From Brachybacterium timonense (GTDB taxonomy: Bacteria > Actinomycetota > Actinomycetes > Actinomycetales > Dermabacteraceae): a DNA stretch of 64,000 nucleotides. The stretch covers positions 2,906,608 to 2,970,607 of the forward strand of contig NZ_LT984895.1 of assembly GCF_900258505.1 (NCBI RefSeq). The letters run 5' to 3'. The translations under genes and the position numbers were made by a program. The notes beneath the pieces were generated by a model, which was given only the letters and a program-made list of their open reading frames with translations, made no database searches and was not told the DNA's origin. Every line of letters begins with the position of its first letter. Position 1 is the stretch's first letter. This document shows positions 26,069 to 35,287 of this stretch, piece by piece.

Positions 26069-27450
26069 TGTCCACCGTCGTCTCCTACACAGCCCGACCC
26101 CGACGGCTCACCCAGGTGCTCCTGTTGATCCTGGCCGGAGCCACCGGGGTGACTGCCTATGCGCTGGTGGGACTGGGCCGTTTCGGAGAACTGGACCCGC
26201 GCGTGATGACAGTGGCCATCGGCACCGGGGTCCTCATCGTGCTGCTGCAGGTCGCCGTGATGTGGCGGGCCCCCTATGCGGACCCGGTGATCCTGCCGAT
26301 CGTGCTGATTCTGAACCTGCTCGGCATCAGCGCGATCGCGACCGTGGACTCCGCGAACAAGCTCTACCGCGGCAAAGAGACCGCTATGGCGGACCGGCAG
26401 ATGATGTGGGCCGTACTCGGCGCGGCCTTGGGCATCGCGGTCATCGTGGCGTTGCGCGATCACCGCTGGCTGCGCCGATACACGTGGATCACCGCGACGG
26501 TGGGCGCCATCTTGCTCCTGCTGCCGCTGGTTCCGGGCTTGGGCAGCTCGCACAACGGCTCCCGGATCTGGATCAGTATCGCCGGCAACTCCTTCCAGCC
26601 CGCCGAGCTCGCGAAAATCCTGTTCGCCGTGTTCTTCGCTGGCTACCTGGTGTCACGACGGGACACCCTCGCGCTGGCAGGCCCGAAGGTACTGGGTATC
26701 CATCTGCCGCGCTGGTCTGACTTCGGCCCGATCCTCGTGGCGTGGGCCTTCGCCATGGCGGTCCTGGTGTTCCAGACCGACTTGGGAACCTCGCTGATGT
26801 TCTTCGGCCTGTTCGTCGCCATGCTGTACGTGGCCACCGACCGACTCAGCTGGCTCGTGATCGGCGCAGTCATGTTCCTGCCGCCCGCCGTGTTCGCCGC
26901 GACCCAGATGAGCCATGTCCGCCGGCGCCTGACCTGCTGGCTGGATCCGCTGGACCCGGAGAACTACGACCGCTGCTTCCAGGTGGCCACCGGCCTGTTC
27001 GGGCTCGCGAACGGTGGTGTGGTCGGCACCGGTCTGGGCGAAGGACGGCCCAACATCGTGCCGCACTCCGAATCGGATTTCGTGTACGCGACCATTGCGG
27101 AGGAGATGGGCCTGATCGGCGCATTCGCCGTGCTGCTGCTGTATCTGCTGCTGGTGCAGCGTGCGCTGCGCTCCGCGGTAGGAATCTCCGACGGATTCGG
27201 CACGCTGCTCGCTAGCGGCCTCGGCTTCGTGATGGCGCTGCAGGTGTTCGTCGTGGTCGGCGGCATCACCCGAGTGATCCCACTGACAGGCCTGACCATG
27301 CCGTTCCTGGCCGCCGGTGGCAGTTCGCTGGTGTGCAACTGGATCGTCGCCGGCCTGCTGGTGCGCCTGTCGGACGCGGCCCGTCGGCCCGCTGCCCGAC
27401 AGCTTCCCGTCGCTGACGCGGCGTCGGTGCGAGCGGAGGTGGCCGCGTGA
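26068..27450 (+). CDS. rodA: SEDS-family peptidoglycan glycosyltransferase (RodA/FtsW)
   Basis: A 460-residue membrane protein with about 12 helices that polymerises lipid II glycan chains, working with the class B PBP encoded next. SEDS motifs include NGSRIWISIAGNSFQPAELAKI, FQTDLGTSL, GEGRPNIVPHSESDFVYATIAEEMG and the C-terminal TMPFLAAGGSS. The GTG start overlaps the pstP stop and the gene overlaps pbpA by GTGA. RodA rather than FtsW is chosen from the operon position, as in mycobacteria and streptomycetes. Confidence 0.95.
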   Translation: MSTVVSYTARPRRLTQVLLLILAGATGVTAYALVGLGRFGELDPRVMTVAIGTGVLIVLLQVAVMWRAPYADPVILPIVLILNLLGISAIATVDSANKLYRGKETAMADRQMMWAVLGAALGIAVIVALRDHRWLRRYTWITATVGAILLLLPLVPGLGSSHNGSRIWISIAGNSFQPAELAKILFAVFFAGYLVSRRDTLALAGPKVLGIHLPRWSDFGPILVAWAFAMAVLVFQTDLGTSLMFFGLFVAMLYVATDRLSWLVIGAVMFLPPAVFAATQMSHVRRRLTCWLDPLDPENYDRCFQVATGLFGLANGGVVGTGLGEGRPNIVPHSESDFVYATIAEEMGLIGAFAVLLLYLLLVQRALRSAVGISDGFGTLLASGLGFVMALQVFVVVGGITRVIPLTGLTMPFLAAGGSSLVCNWIVAGLLVRLSDAARRPAARQLPVADAASVRAEVAA

Positions 27451-28892
27451 ACAAGCCGCTGCGCCACATCTGGCTCGTCGTGGCAAGTCTGTTCCTGCTC
27501 TTGTTCGGGTCCACCACCTACTTCCAGGTGATCGACCAGAGCCGGCTGGAGAACGATTCGCGCAACGCCCGCACGGTCTACAACGAGTTCGGGCGCCACC
27601 GGGGCCCGCTCGTCGTGGACGGTGAAGCGATCGCATACTCCGAGAGCAACCAGGACCGGTATGGATATCAGCGCATCTACAAGCACGGTCCCCTGTACGC
27701 ACCGGTGACCGGGTACTACTCGGTGGTGTACGGGTTCACGGGCATCGAGCGTTCCTTGAACGACACCCTCTCTGGAGAGTCGGATGCGCTGTTCTACCAG
27801 CGTGTGGCCGACACGCTGGCTGGCCGCGCCGCCACCGGCGCCACTGTGGAGCTGACGCTCGACTCTGCTGCTCAGCAGGCTGCCTGGGACGGTTTGGACG
27901 GCCGACGCGGCACCGTGGTGGCGCTGGACCCGACCACGGGCGCAATCAAAGCGCTGGTCTCCTCCCCCAGCTATGACCCGAACCAGATGGCCTCCCACAC
28001 GACCTCCGAGGTGCGCGACGCCTGGAAGAGCCTGAACGATTCGTCGGATCGCCCCTTGACCAACCGTGCCATCGGCGGAGACCTGTACCCGCCGGGCTCG
28101 ACGTTCAAACTGATCACCGCCGCAGCGGCGCTCGAAACGGGCGACTACACCGCCGACTCCGTCGTGCCCGGACCGGGCAGCTACCAGCTGCCGAAGTCCA
28201 GCTCGGTGCTGGCCAACCATTCCGGAGGCGACCGCACCCCGTGCGGGCCCGATGACCGCTCCACGCTCACCGAGGCGATGCGTACGTCCTGCAACACCTC
28301 CTTCGCGATGCTCGGCGTCGAGATCGGCCAGGATGCGCTGCGGCGCACGACCGAGGAGTTCGGCTTCGGTGAGAGTCTGGAGATCCCCATGGGTGTGACC
28401 CCCTCGGGCATCGGCACGGATCTGGATGACGCACAGCTGGCCACCACCTCCATCGGGCAGTACGAGACACGGGTGACGCCGCTGCAGATGGCGATGGTGG
28501 CAGCCGCGGTGGCGAACGACGGTGTGGTGATGGAGCCGCAGCTGGTGCAGTCGGTGCGCACCAACGACTTCGCCGAGCTGCAGAAACTCACTCCGCGGAA
28601 ACTGTCGCAGCCGCTCAGCGCTGCGAACGCTCAGCAGATGCGGACGATGATGACCGCCGTTGTCGAGGACGGCACGGGCACGAGCGCCGCCATCGACGGG
28701 GCGGAGGTCGGGGGCAAGACCGGGACTGCGCAGTGGAAAGAGGGCCGCGCGCCGCACTCGTGGTTTGTCGGATATGCCCAGGATGGCGATACGCGGGTCG
28801 CGGTCGCCGTGCTGGTCGAGGAAGGCGGGTTCGGTTCCCGCGTCGCGGCCCCGATCGCGAAAGATGTCATGGAGGCGGTGATCCACGGATGA
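27447..28892 (+). CDS. pbpA: Class B penicillin-binding protein (PbpA)
   Basis: A 481-residue transpeptidase with one N-terminal membrane anchor (residues about 6-27), a short dimerisation region and a C-terminal transpeptidase domain. Its active-site motifs are STFK (Ser-x-x-Lys) in PPGSTFKLIT, SCN (Ser-x-Asn) and KTGT. It partners the SEDS protein for polar or lateral wall growth and is a target of beta-lactams. Both ends overlap neighbouring genes by four bases (GTGA at 27447, ATGA at 28889), so it is translationally coupled to both. Confidence 0.95.
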   Translation: MNKPLRHIWLVVASLFLLLFGSTTYFQVIDQSRLENDSRNARTVYNEFGRHRGPLVVDGEAIAYSESNQDRYGYQRIYKHGPLYAPVTGYYSVVYGFTGIERSLNDTLSGESDALFYQRVADTLAGRAATGATVELTLDSAAQQAAWDGLDGRRGTVVALDPTTGAIKALVSSPSYDPNQMASHTTSEVRDAWKSLNDSSDRPLTNRAIGGDLYPPGSTFKLITAAAALETGDYTADSVVPGPGSYQLPKSSSVLANHSGGDRTPCGPDDRSTLTEAMRTSCNTSFAMLGVEIGQDALRRTTEEFGFGESLEIPMGVTPSGIGTDLDDAQLATTSIGQYETRVTPLQMAMVAAAVANDGVVMEPQLVQSVRTNDFAELQKLTPRKLSQPLSAANAQQMRTMMTAVVEDGTGTSAAIDGAEVGGKTGTAQWKEGRAPHSWFVGYAQDGDTRVAVAVLVEEGGFGSRVAAPIAKDVMEAVIHG

Positions 28893-30463
28893 AGACACGA
28901 CCAGGACTCGTGCTCGAAGGACGCTACGAACTCACCTCGCTGATCGCCACCGGCGGCATGGGCCAGGTGTGGAAGGGACGCGACCGCGAACTTGACCGCG
29001 CCATCGCCGTGAAGGTGCTGCGCGAGGAATACGCAGGTGACGAGAGCTTCCTCAAGCGATTCCGTGCCGAGGCCCGACACACGGCGGCGCTGTCGCACGA
29101 TGCGATTGCCGCTCTGTACGACTACGGGGAGCTTGACGGCCGCGCCTTCATCGTGATGGAGCTGTGCCCCGGCAAACCGCTGTCGGACATCATCGAGCGC
29201 AATCCCGGTGGGCTGCCGCAGAAACGCGTGGTGAGCCTGCTGATCGATCTGGCCCGCGCACTGGACGCCGCCCACACCAAGGGTGTGGTGCACCGTGATG
29301 TGAAGCCCGAGAACATGCTGGTGGACCAGAAGAACGGCTGGTCGATGAAGATCACCGACTTCGGTATCGCCCGCAGCGAGGACCAGGCGCGCCTGACGAA
29401 GGAAGGCCTGGTGATGGGCACCGCCCAGTACCTCTCACCCGAGCAGGCGATGGGGAAGCAGGCCACGAGCCTGTCGGACATCTACGCACTCGGCATCGTG
29501 GCGTACGAAATGCTCGTGGGGCATCGGCCGTTCACCGGTGCCAGCCAGGTGGAGATCGCGATGGCTCAGGTGAAGCAGCAGCCGCCGGAGCTACCGGCGG
29601 ACATTCACCCGGATCTGCGCCGCCTGGTGATGATGGCGCTCGCGAAGGCACCGGCGAACCGGCCGCGCTCCGCATCAGCCGTCGCACGGATCCTGGAGTC
29701 GATCCAGCGCGGCGAAACGCCGCGATTCACCACCGGCTCGATACCGACCACCCGCGTCGATGACCACGACTGGTCCGGCGGCGAGCGCGCCAGCAGCGGT
29801 TCGGCTGACCACTCGGGTGAGGGGGCGAGGGGTGCGTCGGGCTCGCCGGCCAAGGGCGCCTCCCCCACCGGGACGCGGACCGCGGCCATGCCGCTGCCGC
29901 TGTCCGGGCGCCGTGGCATCCGCCATCGTGCCTCCGGTGCGTCGGCCTCGTCGGGCCCGTCGGCTCTGTCTGCTTCCTCCGCATCGTCGGCCCCGGGGGC
30001 GCACCGGGACCGCCGGCGCTCCACCTCCCGCTCGGCCCCTGCGCAGGCCCAGGCGGGGTCATCGAGTCCGATCCATGGCTCGATGGCGACCGCCGCCCCC
30101 GGTGAGAAAGCAGCCGCAGCGTCCATGGCCCAAGCGCCCGCAGCTGGTCACGGGAATCCGCCGTCCTCCGCGGAGGGGTCGCAAACGCGCGGCGAGGCGA
30201 CGCATGAACCAGCAGAGACGAACGCAGCGTCCGCACAGCGCGCGCCGCGCACTCAGCGCAGCACGGGCCAGCGCCTGGGGCCGTTCAGCCTTCCCGGGCT
30301 GGCGCTGCTCCTGCTGCTGGCGATCATCGTGGTGGCGATCCTGGCGTTCACCGGCGTGATCCCCATCGCGGCACTCGAAAGCGTCACGGAGTCCAGCGAT
30401 CCTGCACGTACGATGGCGGGATCGGTGTGGCCGGGCCCGATCACGAGGATGGGTGAACTGTGA
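28889..30463 (+). CDS. pknA: Ser/Thr protein kinase PknA-like
   Basis: A 524-residue membrane kinase. The Hanks-type domain (about 8-270) has a Gly-loop GGMGQVW, AVKVL with the ATP-binding Lys, HRDVKPENML, TDFGIAR and GTAQYLSPEQ. A roughly 200-residue Ser/Ala/Gly/Pro-rich linker follows, then a membrane helix (about 475-498, LALLLLLAIIVVAIL) and a short outer tail without PASTA repeats. The ATG at 28889 overlaps the pbpA stop; an upstream in-frame start would lie inside pbpA. It controls growth and division proteins together with PknB, whose GTG overlaps the stop (GTGA). The long disordered linker is typical for high-GC actinobacteria. Confidence 0.94.
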   Translation: MKTRPGLVLEGRYELTSLIATGGMGQVWKGRDRELDRAIAVKVLREEYAGDESFLKRFRAEARHTAALSHDAIAALYDYGELDGRAFIVMELCPGKPLSDIIERNPGGLPQKRVVSLLIDLARALDAAHTKGVVHRDVKPENMLVDQKNGWSMKITDFGIARSEDQARLTKEGLVMGTAQYLSPEQAMGKQATSLSDIYALGIVAYEMLVGHRPFTGASQVEIAMAQVKQQPPELPADIHPDLRRLVMMALAKAPANRPRSASAVARILESIQRGETPRFTTGSIPTTRVDDHDWSGGERASSGSADHSGEGARGASGSPAKGASPTGTRTAAMPLPLSGRRGIRHRASGASASSGPSALSASSASSAPGAHRDRRRSTSRSAPAQAQAGSSSPIHGSMATAAPGEKAAAASMAQAPAAGHGNPPSSAEGSQTRGEATHEPAETNAASAQRAPRTQRSTGQRLGPFSLPGLALLLLLAIIVVAILAFTGVIPIAALESVTESSDPARTMAGSVWPGPITRMGEL

Positions 30464-32631
30464 GCGAAGAGAAGATGGTCCTGGGCGGTCGTTACGCTCT
30501 GGGTCGGGTGCTCGGCCACGGCGGTATGGCTGAGGTGTACCTCGCCGACGACACTCGTCTGCACCGCACGGTCGCGGTGAAGATCCTCCGCTCGGACCTG
30601 GCGCGGGACGCGAACTTCCAGGAGCGCTTCCGCCGTGAGGCCCAGAGTGCTGCTGCGCTGAATCACCCGGCGATCGTGGCCGTGTATGACACCGGCGAGG
30701 AGCACACCACGTCGATCACGGGTGCCGACCTCACCATCCCGTACATCGTGATGGAGTACGTGCAGGGCACGACGCTGCGTGAGCACATCGATCCGGAGAA
30801 CCCGATGCCCGCCGCGCGTGCCGGGGAGATCATGGCGACACTGCTGAGCGCCCTGGAGTACTCGCATCGCGCCGGCATCGTGCACCGCGATATCAAGCCC
30901 GGCAACATCATGATCACCGAGGATGACGAGGTGAAGGTGATGGACTTCGGCATCGCCCGTGCGATCGCCGACGCCACCAGCGCGATGACCGCCACCCAGG
31001 CGGTGATGGGCACTGCCCAGTACCTCTCCCCCGAACAGGCCCGCGGCCAGATGGTGGATGCCCGATCGGACATCTACTCTGCCGCCTGCGTGATGTACGA
31101 GATGCTCACGGGCCGTCCGCCGTTCACCGGCGACACCCCCGTCTCGATCGCCTACCAGCACGTGCGTGAGACGCCGACGGCCCCGTCGGTGTTCAACCCG
31201 CAGATCACGCAGGCGATGGACGCCGTGATCCTCACGGGCCTGGCGAAAGACCGTGAGGAGCGCTATGCGAGCGCGGTCGCGTTCTCACGGGACATCTCCG
31301 CCGTGCTCGCCGGGCGTGAGCCGTCCCTGGTGAACGGTGTGGTTCCGCCTGGCGCCGCGTCTGCCGAGGAGACGACGGTGCTGGGCCCCGTGGAGGGTGC
31401 CACCGAGGTGCTGCCAGCCGTGAACAGCGCCGCGCTGAACGCGGGTGCTGGTCGCCGCCGCGCGCCTGAGGCTGCCACGATGCTTTCTCCAAGCAGCCCT
31501 GCGCCGGCGCCAGTGACGGAGGAGGAGACGCCCAAGCGCCGCACCCCATGGTGGCTGCTGATACTGGTTGGTCTCGCCGTGCTCGCCGTGATCGCTGCAG
31601 TGCTCCTGTTCCTGCGTCCCTGGGACACGGGGCCTGGCAAGGTCGAGGTCCCCGATGTTGTGGGCATGGCGCAGGCCGAAGCACAGGCCGAGCTGCAAGG
31701 CGCGGGCTTGGAGGCACAGTTCACCGAGGCCAGCTCCGACACTGTGCCCAAGGGAGACGTCATCTCCACGGACCCCGAAGGCGGCCACGAGGTCGAAGAA
31801 GGCAGCAGCGTCTCGGTGGCCATCTCCACCGGTCCCGAAACGGCGAGCGTGCCGGATCTGAAGGGGAAGACACGCGACGAGGCGCAGAAGCTCTTGGACG
31901 ACGCCGGCCTCGTGCTGGAAGTGGCAGGCGAGGAGGATGCGCCGAAGGCGAAGGCGGGCACCGTGACACGGACGACCCCGCAGGGTGGCGCGAGTGTCAC
32001 CAAGGGCGACACCGTGCAGGTGTGGCTGGCCAGCGGCAGCGTGGAGGTTCCGGACGTCACCAAGCTCACCCTGGAAGAGGCGACCAGCCGTCTCGAGAGT
32101 CAGGGCTTTGTGGTGGAGTCCACCGAACGCGAGGACGCTGACCATGACCCGGGCACGGTGGTCGACCAGACCCCGAAGAGCGGCATGGCAGAGGTCGGGT
32201 CGACGGTGCAGCTGACCGTGGCCACGGAGGTTGGACCATCCCCGATGCCGAACGTGATCGGCCGCACCGAACAGGAAGCCCGTGACCTGCTCGAAGAAAA
32301 GGGCTGGGGCGTCGACCGGACGACCGAGCATTCCGACTCCGTGGAGAAGGGCCGGGTCATCAAGACTCAGCCCGACCCGGACACGCCCGTGGCCCCGAAC
32401 GCGACCGTGACGATCATCGTGTCCGCGGGCCCTGAACCGACCCCTGAACCGACACCGGAGCCGACGCCGTCGCAGACGCCGTCTGAGACACCGACCCCGA
32501 CCGAGGGGAACGGGAACGGTAATGGCAACGGGAACGGGAACGGCAACGGGAAGACGCCTCCTGGGCAGAACCGCGACAACCCGAATCCGCGCGGCCAGAA
32601 CGCGGTCGCGCCGGTGACGGGCAACCACTGA
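30460..32631 (+). CDS. pknB: Ser/Thr protein kinase PknB with PASTA repeats
   Basis: A 723-residue essential-type sensor kinase. The kinase domain (about 10-275) shows GHGGMAEVY, AVKIL, HRDIKPGNIM, MDFGIAR and GTAQYLSPEQ; then a juxtamembrane region, a membrane helix (about 366-390) and four extracellular PASTA domains beginning near VEVPDVVGM, ASVPDLKGK, VEVPDVTKL and PMPNVIGR, which sense peptidoglycan fragments/lipid II. The last 80 residues are unusual: a (EPTP)-type run, then an alternating Gly-Asn tract and an NPRGQN tail, probably a wall-spanning or disordered extension. It overlaps pknA and trpG. Confidence 0.95.
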   Translation: MSEEKMVLGGRYALGRVLGHGGMAEVYLADDTRLHRTVAVKILRSDLARDANFQERFRREAQSAAALNHPAIVAVYDTGEEHTTSITGADLTIPYIVMEYVQGTTLREHIDPENPMPAARAGEIMATLLSALEYSHRAGIVHRDIKPGNIMITEDDEVKVMDFGIARAIADATSAMTATQAVMGTAQYLSPEQARGQMVDARSDIYSAACVMYEMLTGRPPFTGDTPVSIAYQHVRETPTAPSVFNPQITQAMDAVILTGLAKDREERYASAVAFSRDISAVLAGREPSLVNGVVPPGAASAEETTVLGPVEGATEVLPAVNSAALNAGAGRRRAPEAATMLSPSSPAPAPVTEEETPKRRTPWWLLILVGLAVLAVIAAVLLFLRPWDTGPGKVEVPDVVGMAQAEAQAELQGAGLEAQFTEASSDTVPKGDVISTDPEGGHEVEEGSSVSVAISTGPETASVPDLKGKTRDEAQKLLDDAGLVLEVAGEEDAPKAKAGTVTRTTPQGGASVTKGDTVQVWLASGSVEVPDVTKLTLEEATSRLESQGFVVESTEREDADHDPGTVVDQTPKSGMAEVGSTVQLTVATEVGPSPMPNVIGRTEQEARDLLEEKGWGVDRTTEHSDSVEKGRVIKTQPDPDTPVAPNATVTIIVSAGPEPTPEPTPEPTPSQTPSETPTPTEGNGNGNGNGNGNGNGKTPPGQNRDNPNPRGQNAVAPVTGNH
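32506..32550 (+). repeat. Gly-Asn hexanucleotide tandem repeat inside pknB
   Basis: Fifteen alternating GGN/AAY codons encode an uninterrupted Gly-Asn run near the PknB C-terminus. A Pro-Thr-Glu-Pro repeat from about 32431 lies just before it. The short in-frame hexamer units could expand or contract by slippage without breaking the frame. Confidence 0.8.
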
Positions 32632-33278
32632 TGAGCACGACGCGCCTGCTGGTTGTCGATAACTACGACAGCTTCGTCTTCACCATCGTCGGCTACCTCG
32701 AGCAGATGGGCGCCGACTGCACCGTGGTGCGCAATGACGCCGTGCCTCAGCTGGACTCCGGCGCCGTGGACCTCTCAGGGGCCGACGGGGTCCTCGTTTC
32801 CCCTGGGCCAGGCAATCCGGACACCGCGGGCCGTTCACTGGACGTGATCGCCGCGTGCGCCAGCGCGCGCCTGCCGATGCTCGGTGTATGCCTTGGGCAT
32901 CAGGCGCTCGGGCAGCTGTTCGGCGGTCGCGTCGAGCATGCGCCGGAGCTCATGCACGGTCGCACCAGCCGCATCATCCATGAGGGCGCCAGCGTGTTCC
33001 ACGGGGCACCGAGCCCGCTGACTGCCACGCGCTACCACTCGCTGACGGTGGTGCCAGAGTCGGTTCCGGACGAACTCGAGGTCACCGCTCGCACCGAATC
33101 CGGGATCGTGATGGGGCTGGCCCACCGTGAGCTGCCGTTGCACGGGGTGCAGTTCCATCCGGAGTCGGTGATGACTGAGCACGGTCACCTGATGCTCGCG
33201 AACTTCCTGCAGCTGTGCGACGGCGTTGATGCGCTGGAGCGGTCACGAGGCCTGGCGCCGCTGCTGGCCACGAGCTGA
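32631..33278 (+). CDS. trpG: Glutamine amidotransferase subunit of anthranilate/aminodeoxychorismate synthase
   Basis: A 215-residue class I glutamine amidotransferase that releases ammonia for TrpE or PabB. Motifs are NYDSFVFTIVGYL, SPGPGNPD, the nucleophile block GVCLGHQALG, and the C-terminal FHPESV with the catalytic His and Glu. Its position directly after pknB, with TGATG overlap, is conserved in actinobacteria, where a single protein may serve both tryptophan and folate synthesis. No synthase large subunit is in this window, so TrpG and PabA roles cannot be separated. Confidence 0.92.
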   Translation: MSTTRLLVVDNYDSFVFTIVGYLEQMGADCTVVRNDAVPQLDSGAVDLSGADGVLVSPGPGNPDTAGRSLDVIAACASARLPMLGVCLGHQALGQLFGGRVEHAPELMHGRTSRIIHEGASVFHGAPSPLTATRYHSLTVVPESVPDELEVTARTESGIVMGLAHRELPLHGVQFHPESVMTEHGHLMLANFLQLCDGVDALERSRGLAPLLATS

Positions 33279-33350
33279 CGCAGGGTCTGGCCCGTCGGCC
33301 GATCGAACGGCGCTGTCAGAGGAGATCGTCGCTGTCGGCGCCGCGGTATG

Positions 33351-33539
33351 TCAGCTGAGCAGCGGGGGCGTCGTGCCCTGCGGTGCCCCCACCAGTCCGT
33401 CGTTGAACGGCATGTATGGGGCGATTGCCGGGAACACCCAGCCGAACAGCACCACCACGAGTGCCGCGAGGATCAGTACGGTCAGCAGGATCCGCAGCCA
33501 CAGCGGGCCGGGAAGGTGTCGGAACATCCAGGCGTACAC
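33351..33539 (-). CDS. Small membrane protein linked to sortase E
   Basis: A 62-residue protein with one strong membrane helix (WLRILLTVLILAALVVVLFGWVFP) and a short polar tail. The GTG at 33539 is preferred to a longer frame because GGAGAGGAG lies just upstream and because actinobacterial homologues begin with a similar YAWMFRHLPGP segment. It starts 4 bases after the sortase stop, so it is cotranscribed. Function unknown; conserved association with class E sortases suggests a helper role. Confidence 0.75.
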   Translation of the reverse strand: MYAWMFRHLPGPLWLRILLTVLILAALVVVLFGWVFPAIAPYMPFNDGLVGAPQGTTPPLLS

Positions 33540-33543
33540 GGGA

Positions 33544-34338
33544 TCACTCCTCTCCGCCGGCGAGGGCCTCGGGGATGCCGTCGGCGCGGTCGGTCCAGTA
33601 GGCGAACTTCGCATGCACGATGTAGCGCTCTCGGGCGGAGTACATGGGGTGGCAGGCGGTCAGCGTGAGCATCGCTTCGGTGGGTTCAACGGTCGGATCA
33701 CCCGGCGTCGGGGCGATGACCTCGTTCTGGTCCGGGTTGACCACCTGGTGGCTGGTGACTTCGTAGACGTAGAACGCATTGCCGGTTTCGACCACGATGG
33801 GGTCGCCGGGCTTGAGGCGGGCGATGTCCTCGAAGGGGCGTCCGTAGGTGTTGCGGTGCCCGGCCACGGAGAAGTTGCCCACCTGGCCCGGTAGCGCGGT
33901 CTCTGGGTAGTGGCCGACGCCCTTGACGTTGAGGACTTTCTCCAGGCTGACGCCTTCGGCGAGTGGGAAACGCGTACGGTCGAAGGCGGGCACATGCATG
34001 GTGCCGAACACCATGTCCATGCCGTTCAGCTCGGGTACAGGTGGTGGCCCTTCCTGGCGCGGGGCGATGCGCTCCTTGTCCACACTGCCCCACTCGCGGT
34101 CGAGCTCGGCCACGATGCCTTCCTGCTCACGGTCTGCCACCACGTCGGTCCACCACAACTGCCAGGTGAGGAACAGCAGCAGGAGCACACCCAGGGTGAT
34201 CAGCAGCTCGCCGGCGACGCCGACCACAGCAGACACGGTGCCGCCGCGGCGTTCAGATCGCCGCCTGCCCTCACCGCGCGTGCGGGCTTCGCTGTCCGCG
34301 GGGGATGCCCCCTGGGAACGATGTGTCGGGGACATCAT
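33544..34338 (-). CDS. srtE: Class E sortase
   Basis: A 264-residue membrane-anchored transpeptidase with a basic cytosolic N-terminus, one helix (about 40-62), and a catalytic beta-barrel. The catalytic His is in VAGHRNTYG and the Cys in LTACHPMYSARERY, with the catalytic Arg a few residues later. Class E enzymes in actinobacteria attach LAXTG-type proteins to peptidoglycan or pili. No LAXTG substrate was noticed in this window. It overlaps the DUF881 stop by ATGA and is followed by the small membrane gene. Confidence 0.93.
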   Translation of the reverse strand: MMSPTHRSQGASPADSEARTRGEGRRRSERRGGTVSAVVGVAGELLITLGVLLLLFLTWQLWWTDVVADREQEGIVAELDREWGSVDKERIAPRQEGPPPVPELNGMDMVFGTMHVPAFDRTRFPLAEGVSLEKVLNVKGVGHYPETALPGQVGNFSVAGHRNTYGRPFEDIARLKPGDPIVVETGNAFYVYEVTSHQVVNPDQNEVIAPTPGDPTVEPTEAMLTLTACHPMYSARERYIVHAKFAYWTDRADGIPEALAGGEE

Positions 34339-35141
34339 CCTGCCTTCGCGATGTCGATAGTGAGGGAGCCGTCGAAGCCAGGAAGGGTGGCATCCGGAAG
34401 GTCCTCGATCGTCTCCCCCAGCCCTACGTAGGCGACCCAGTCACGGTACACCTGGACCGCATGGGAGTCATCAAGAGCGTGCCGCATGCTCTGTGTGTTC
34501 CCGATCGCTGTGACGATGAACGGCGGCGAGTACACGCGGCCTTCGAGCAACAGTGTGTTTCCGGCGCAGCGGAACGCGCTGCCCGCCACGACCCGCTGGT
34601 CTTGCAGCATCATCGCTTCAGCTCCGCCGGCCCAGAGTGCGTTGATATACGACTCGAGGTCTTGCTGGTGGACCACGAGGTCGTCGGGGCCGACGTCCGG
34701 CAGAGTTCCGAGCACCCCTTCCGGGGCGTCGCTGAGGGAGATGCGCAGACCGGGCCCGTGCACTTCGGTCAGCCCCACGGCTTCGGAGTAGCGCTGCAGT
34801 TCACGGGCGGTGGAGTCGCCCTGCTGGGCAGTGAGCTCATCCACCTGGGCTCGCTTGCGCCGCGCTTCTGTTTCCAGGGTTGAGATCTCCCGCTCGCGTC
34901 GGCGCAGAATATCGGCGGTGGTTGAGACGTCGTCGCGGATTGCACCGCCGGCTGACGTGCGGGCGCTGGTGGCGAACAGTATTCCGGCCAGACCCATGAC
35001 GGCGCCGACCCCCACTGTGCCGACGGTGCGACGGGTCGGGCGCGGTGAACCGCCCGTCGGCGCCGGTGTCGTGCCAGCGCGCAACGCGGTGTCAGCCGAG
35101 GTTGTCTCCTGCGGCGTCGGATCGCTGTCCCGTTCCTGCAT
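34335..35141 (-). CDS. DUF881 membrane-associated protein
   Basis: A 268-residue protein with one N-terminal membrane helix (about 40-62), a coiled coil (ILRRREREISTLETEARRKR, about 78-105), and a DUF881 domain containing GLRISLSDAP, DLVVHQQDLESYINALWAGGAEAM and PPFIVTAIG. The family is common next to crgA and sortase E in actinobacteria and is likely part of the division/cell-wall machinery at the membrane; no enzyme activity is known. The start has a GAGGGGG site. It diverges from crgA. Confidence 0.88.
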   Translation of the reverse strand: MQERDSDPTPQETTSADTALRAGTTPAPTGGSPRPTRRTVGTVGVGAVMGLAGILFATSARTSAGGAIRDDVSTTADILRRREREISTLETEARRKRAQVDELTAQQGDSTARELQRYSEAVGLTEVHGPGLRISLSDAPEGVLGTLPDVGPDDLVVHQQDLESYINALWAGGAEAMMLQDQRVVAGSAFRCAGNTLLLEGRVYSPPFIVTAIGNTQSMRHALDDSHAVQVYRDWVAYVGLGETIEDLPDATLPGFDGSLTIDIAKAG

Positions 35142-35287
35142 TACACCCCCTCACATCGCGGTGTCGCATCAGCTTCACGTCGCGTGCTCAGCTCGTGAGC
35201 ACTAATCTAGGTCACGGCTTGTCGACCGGCAGGCCCGCGCGGAGACATCTTTCGCGCGCCGTGGACGTCGAGGGAGCATCAAGCGAC
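35142..35287. promoter_or_regulatory. Divergent DUF881/crgA promoter region
   Basis: A 146-base gap. The hexamer TAATCT (35203-35208) on the plus strand and its reverse complement region (TAGATT) on the minus strand could serve as overlapping -10 boxes for crgA and the sortase operon. The -35 regions are not clear. Confidence 0.35.
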
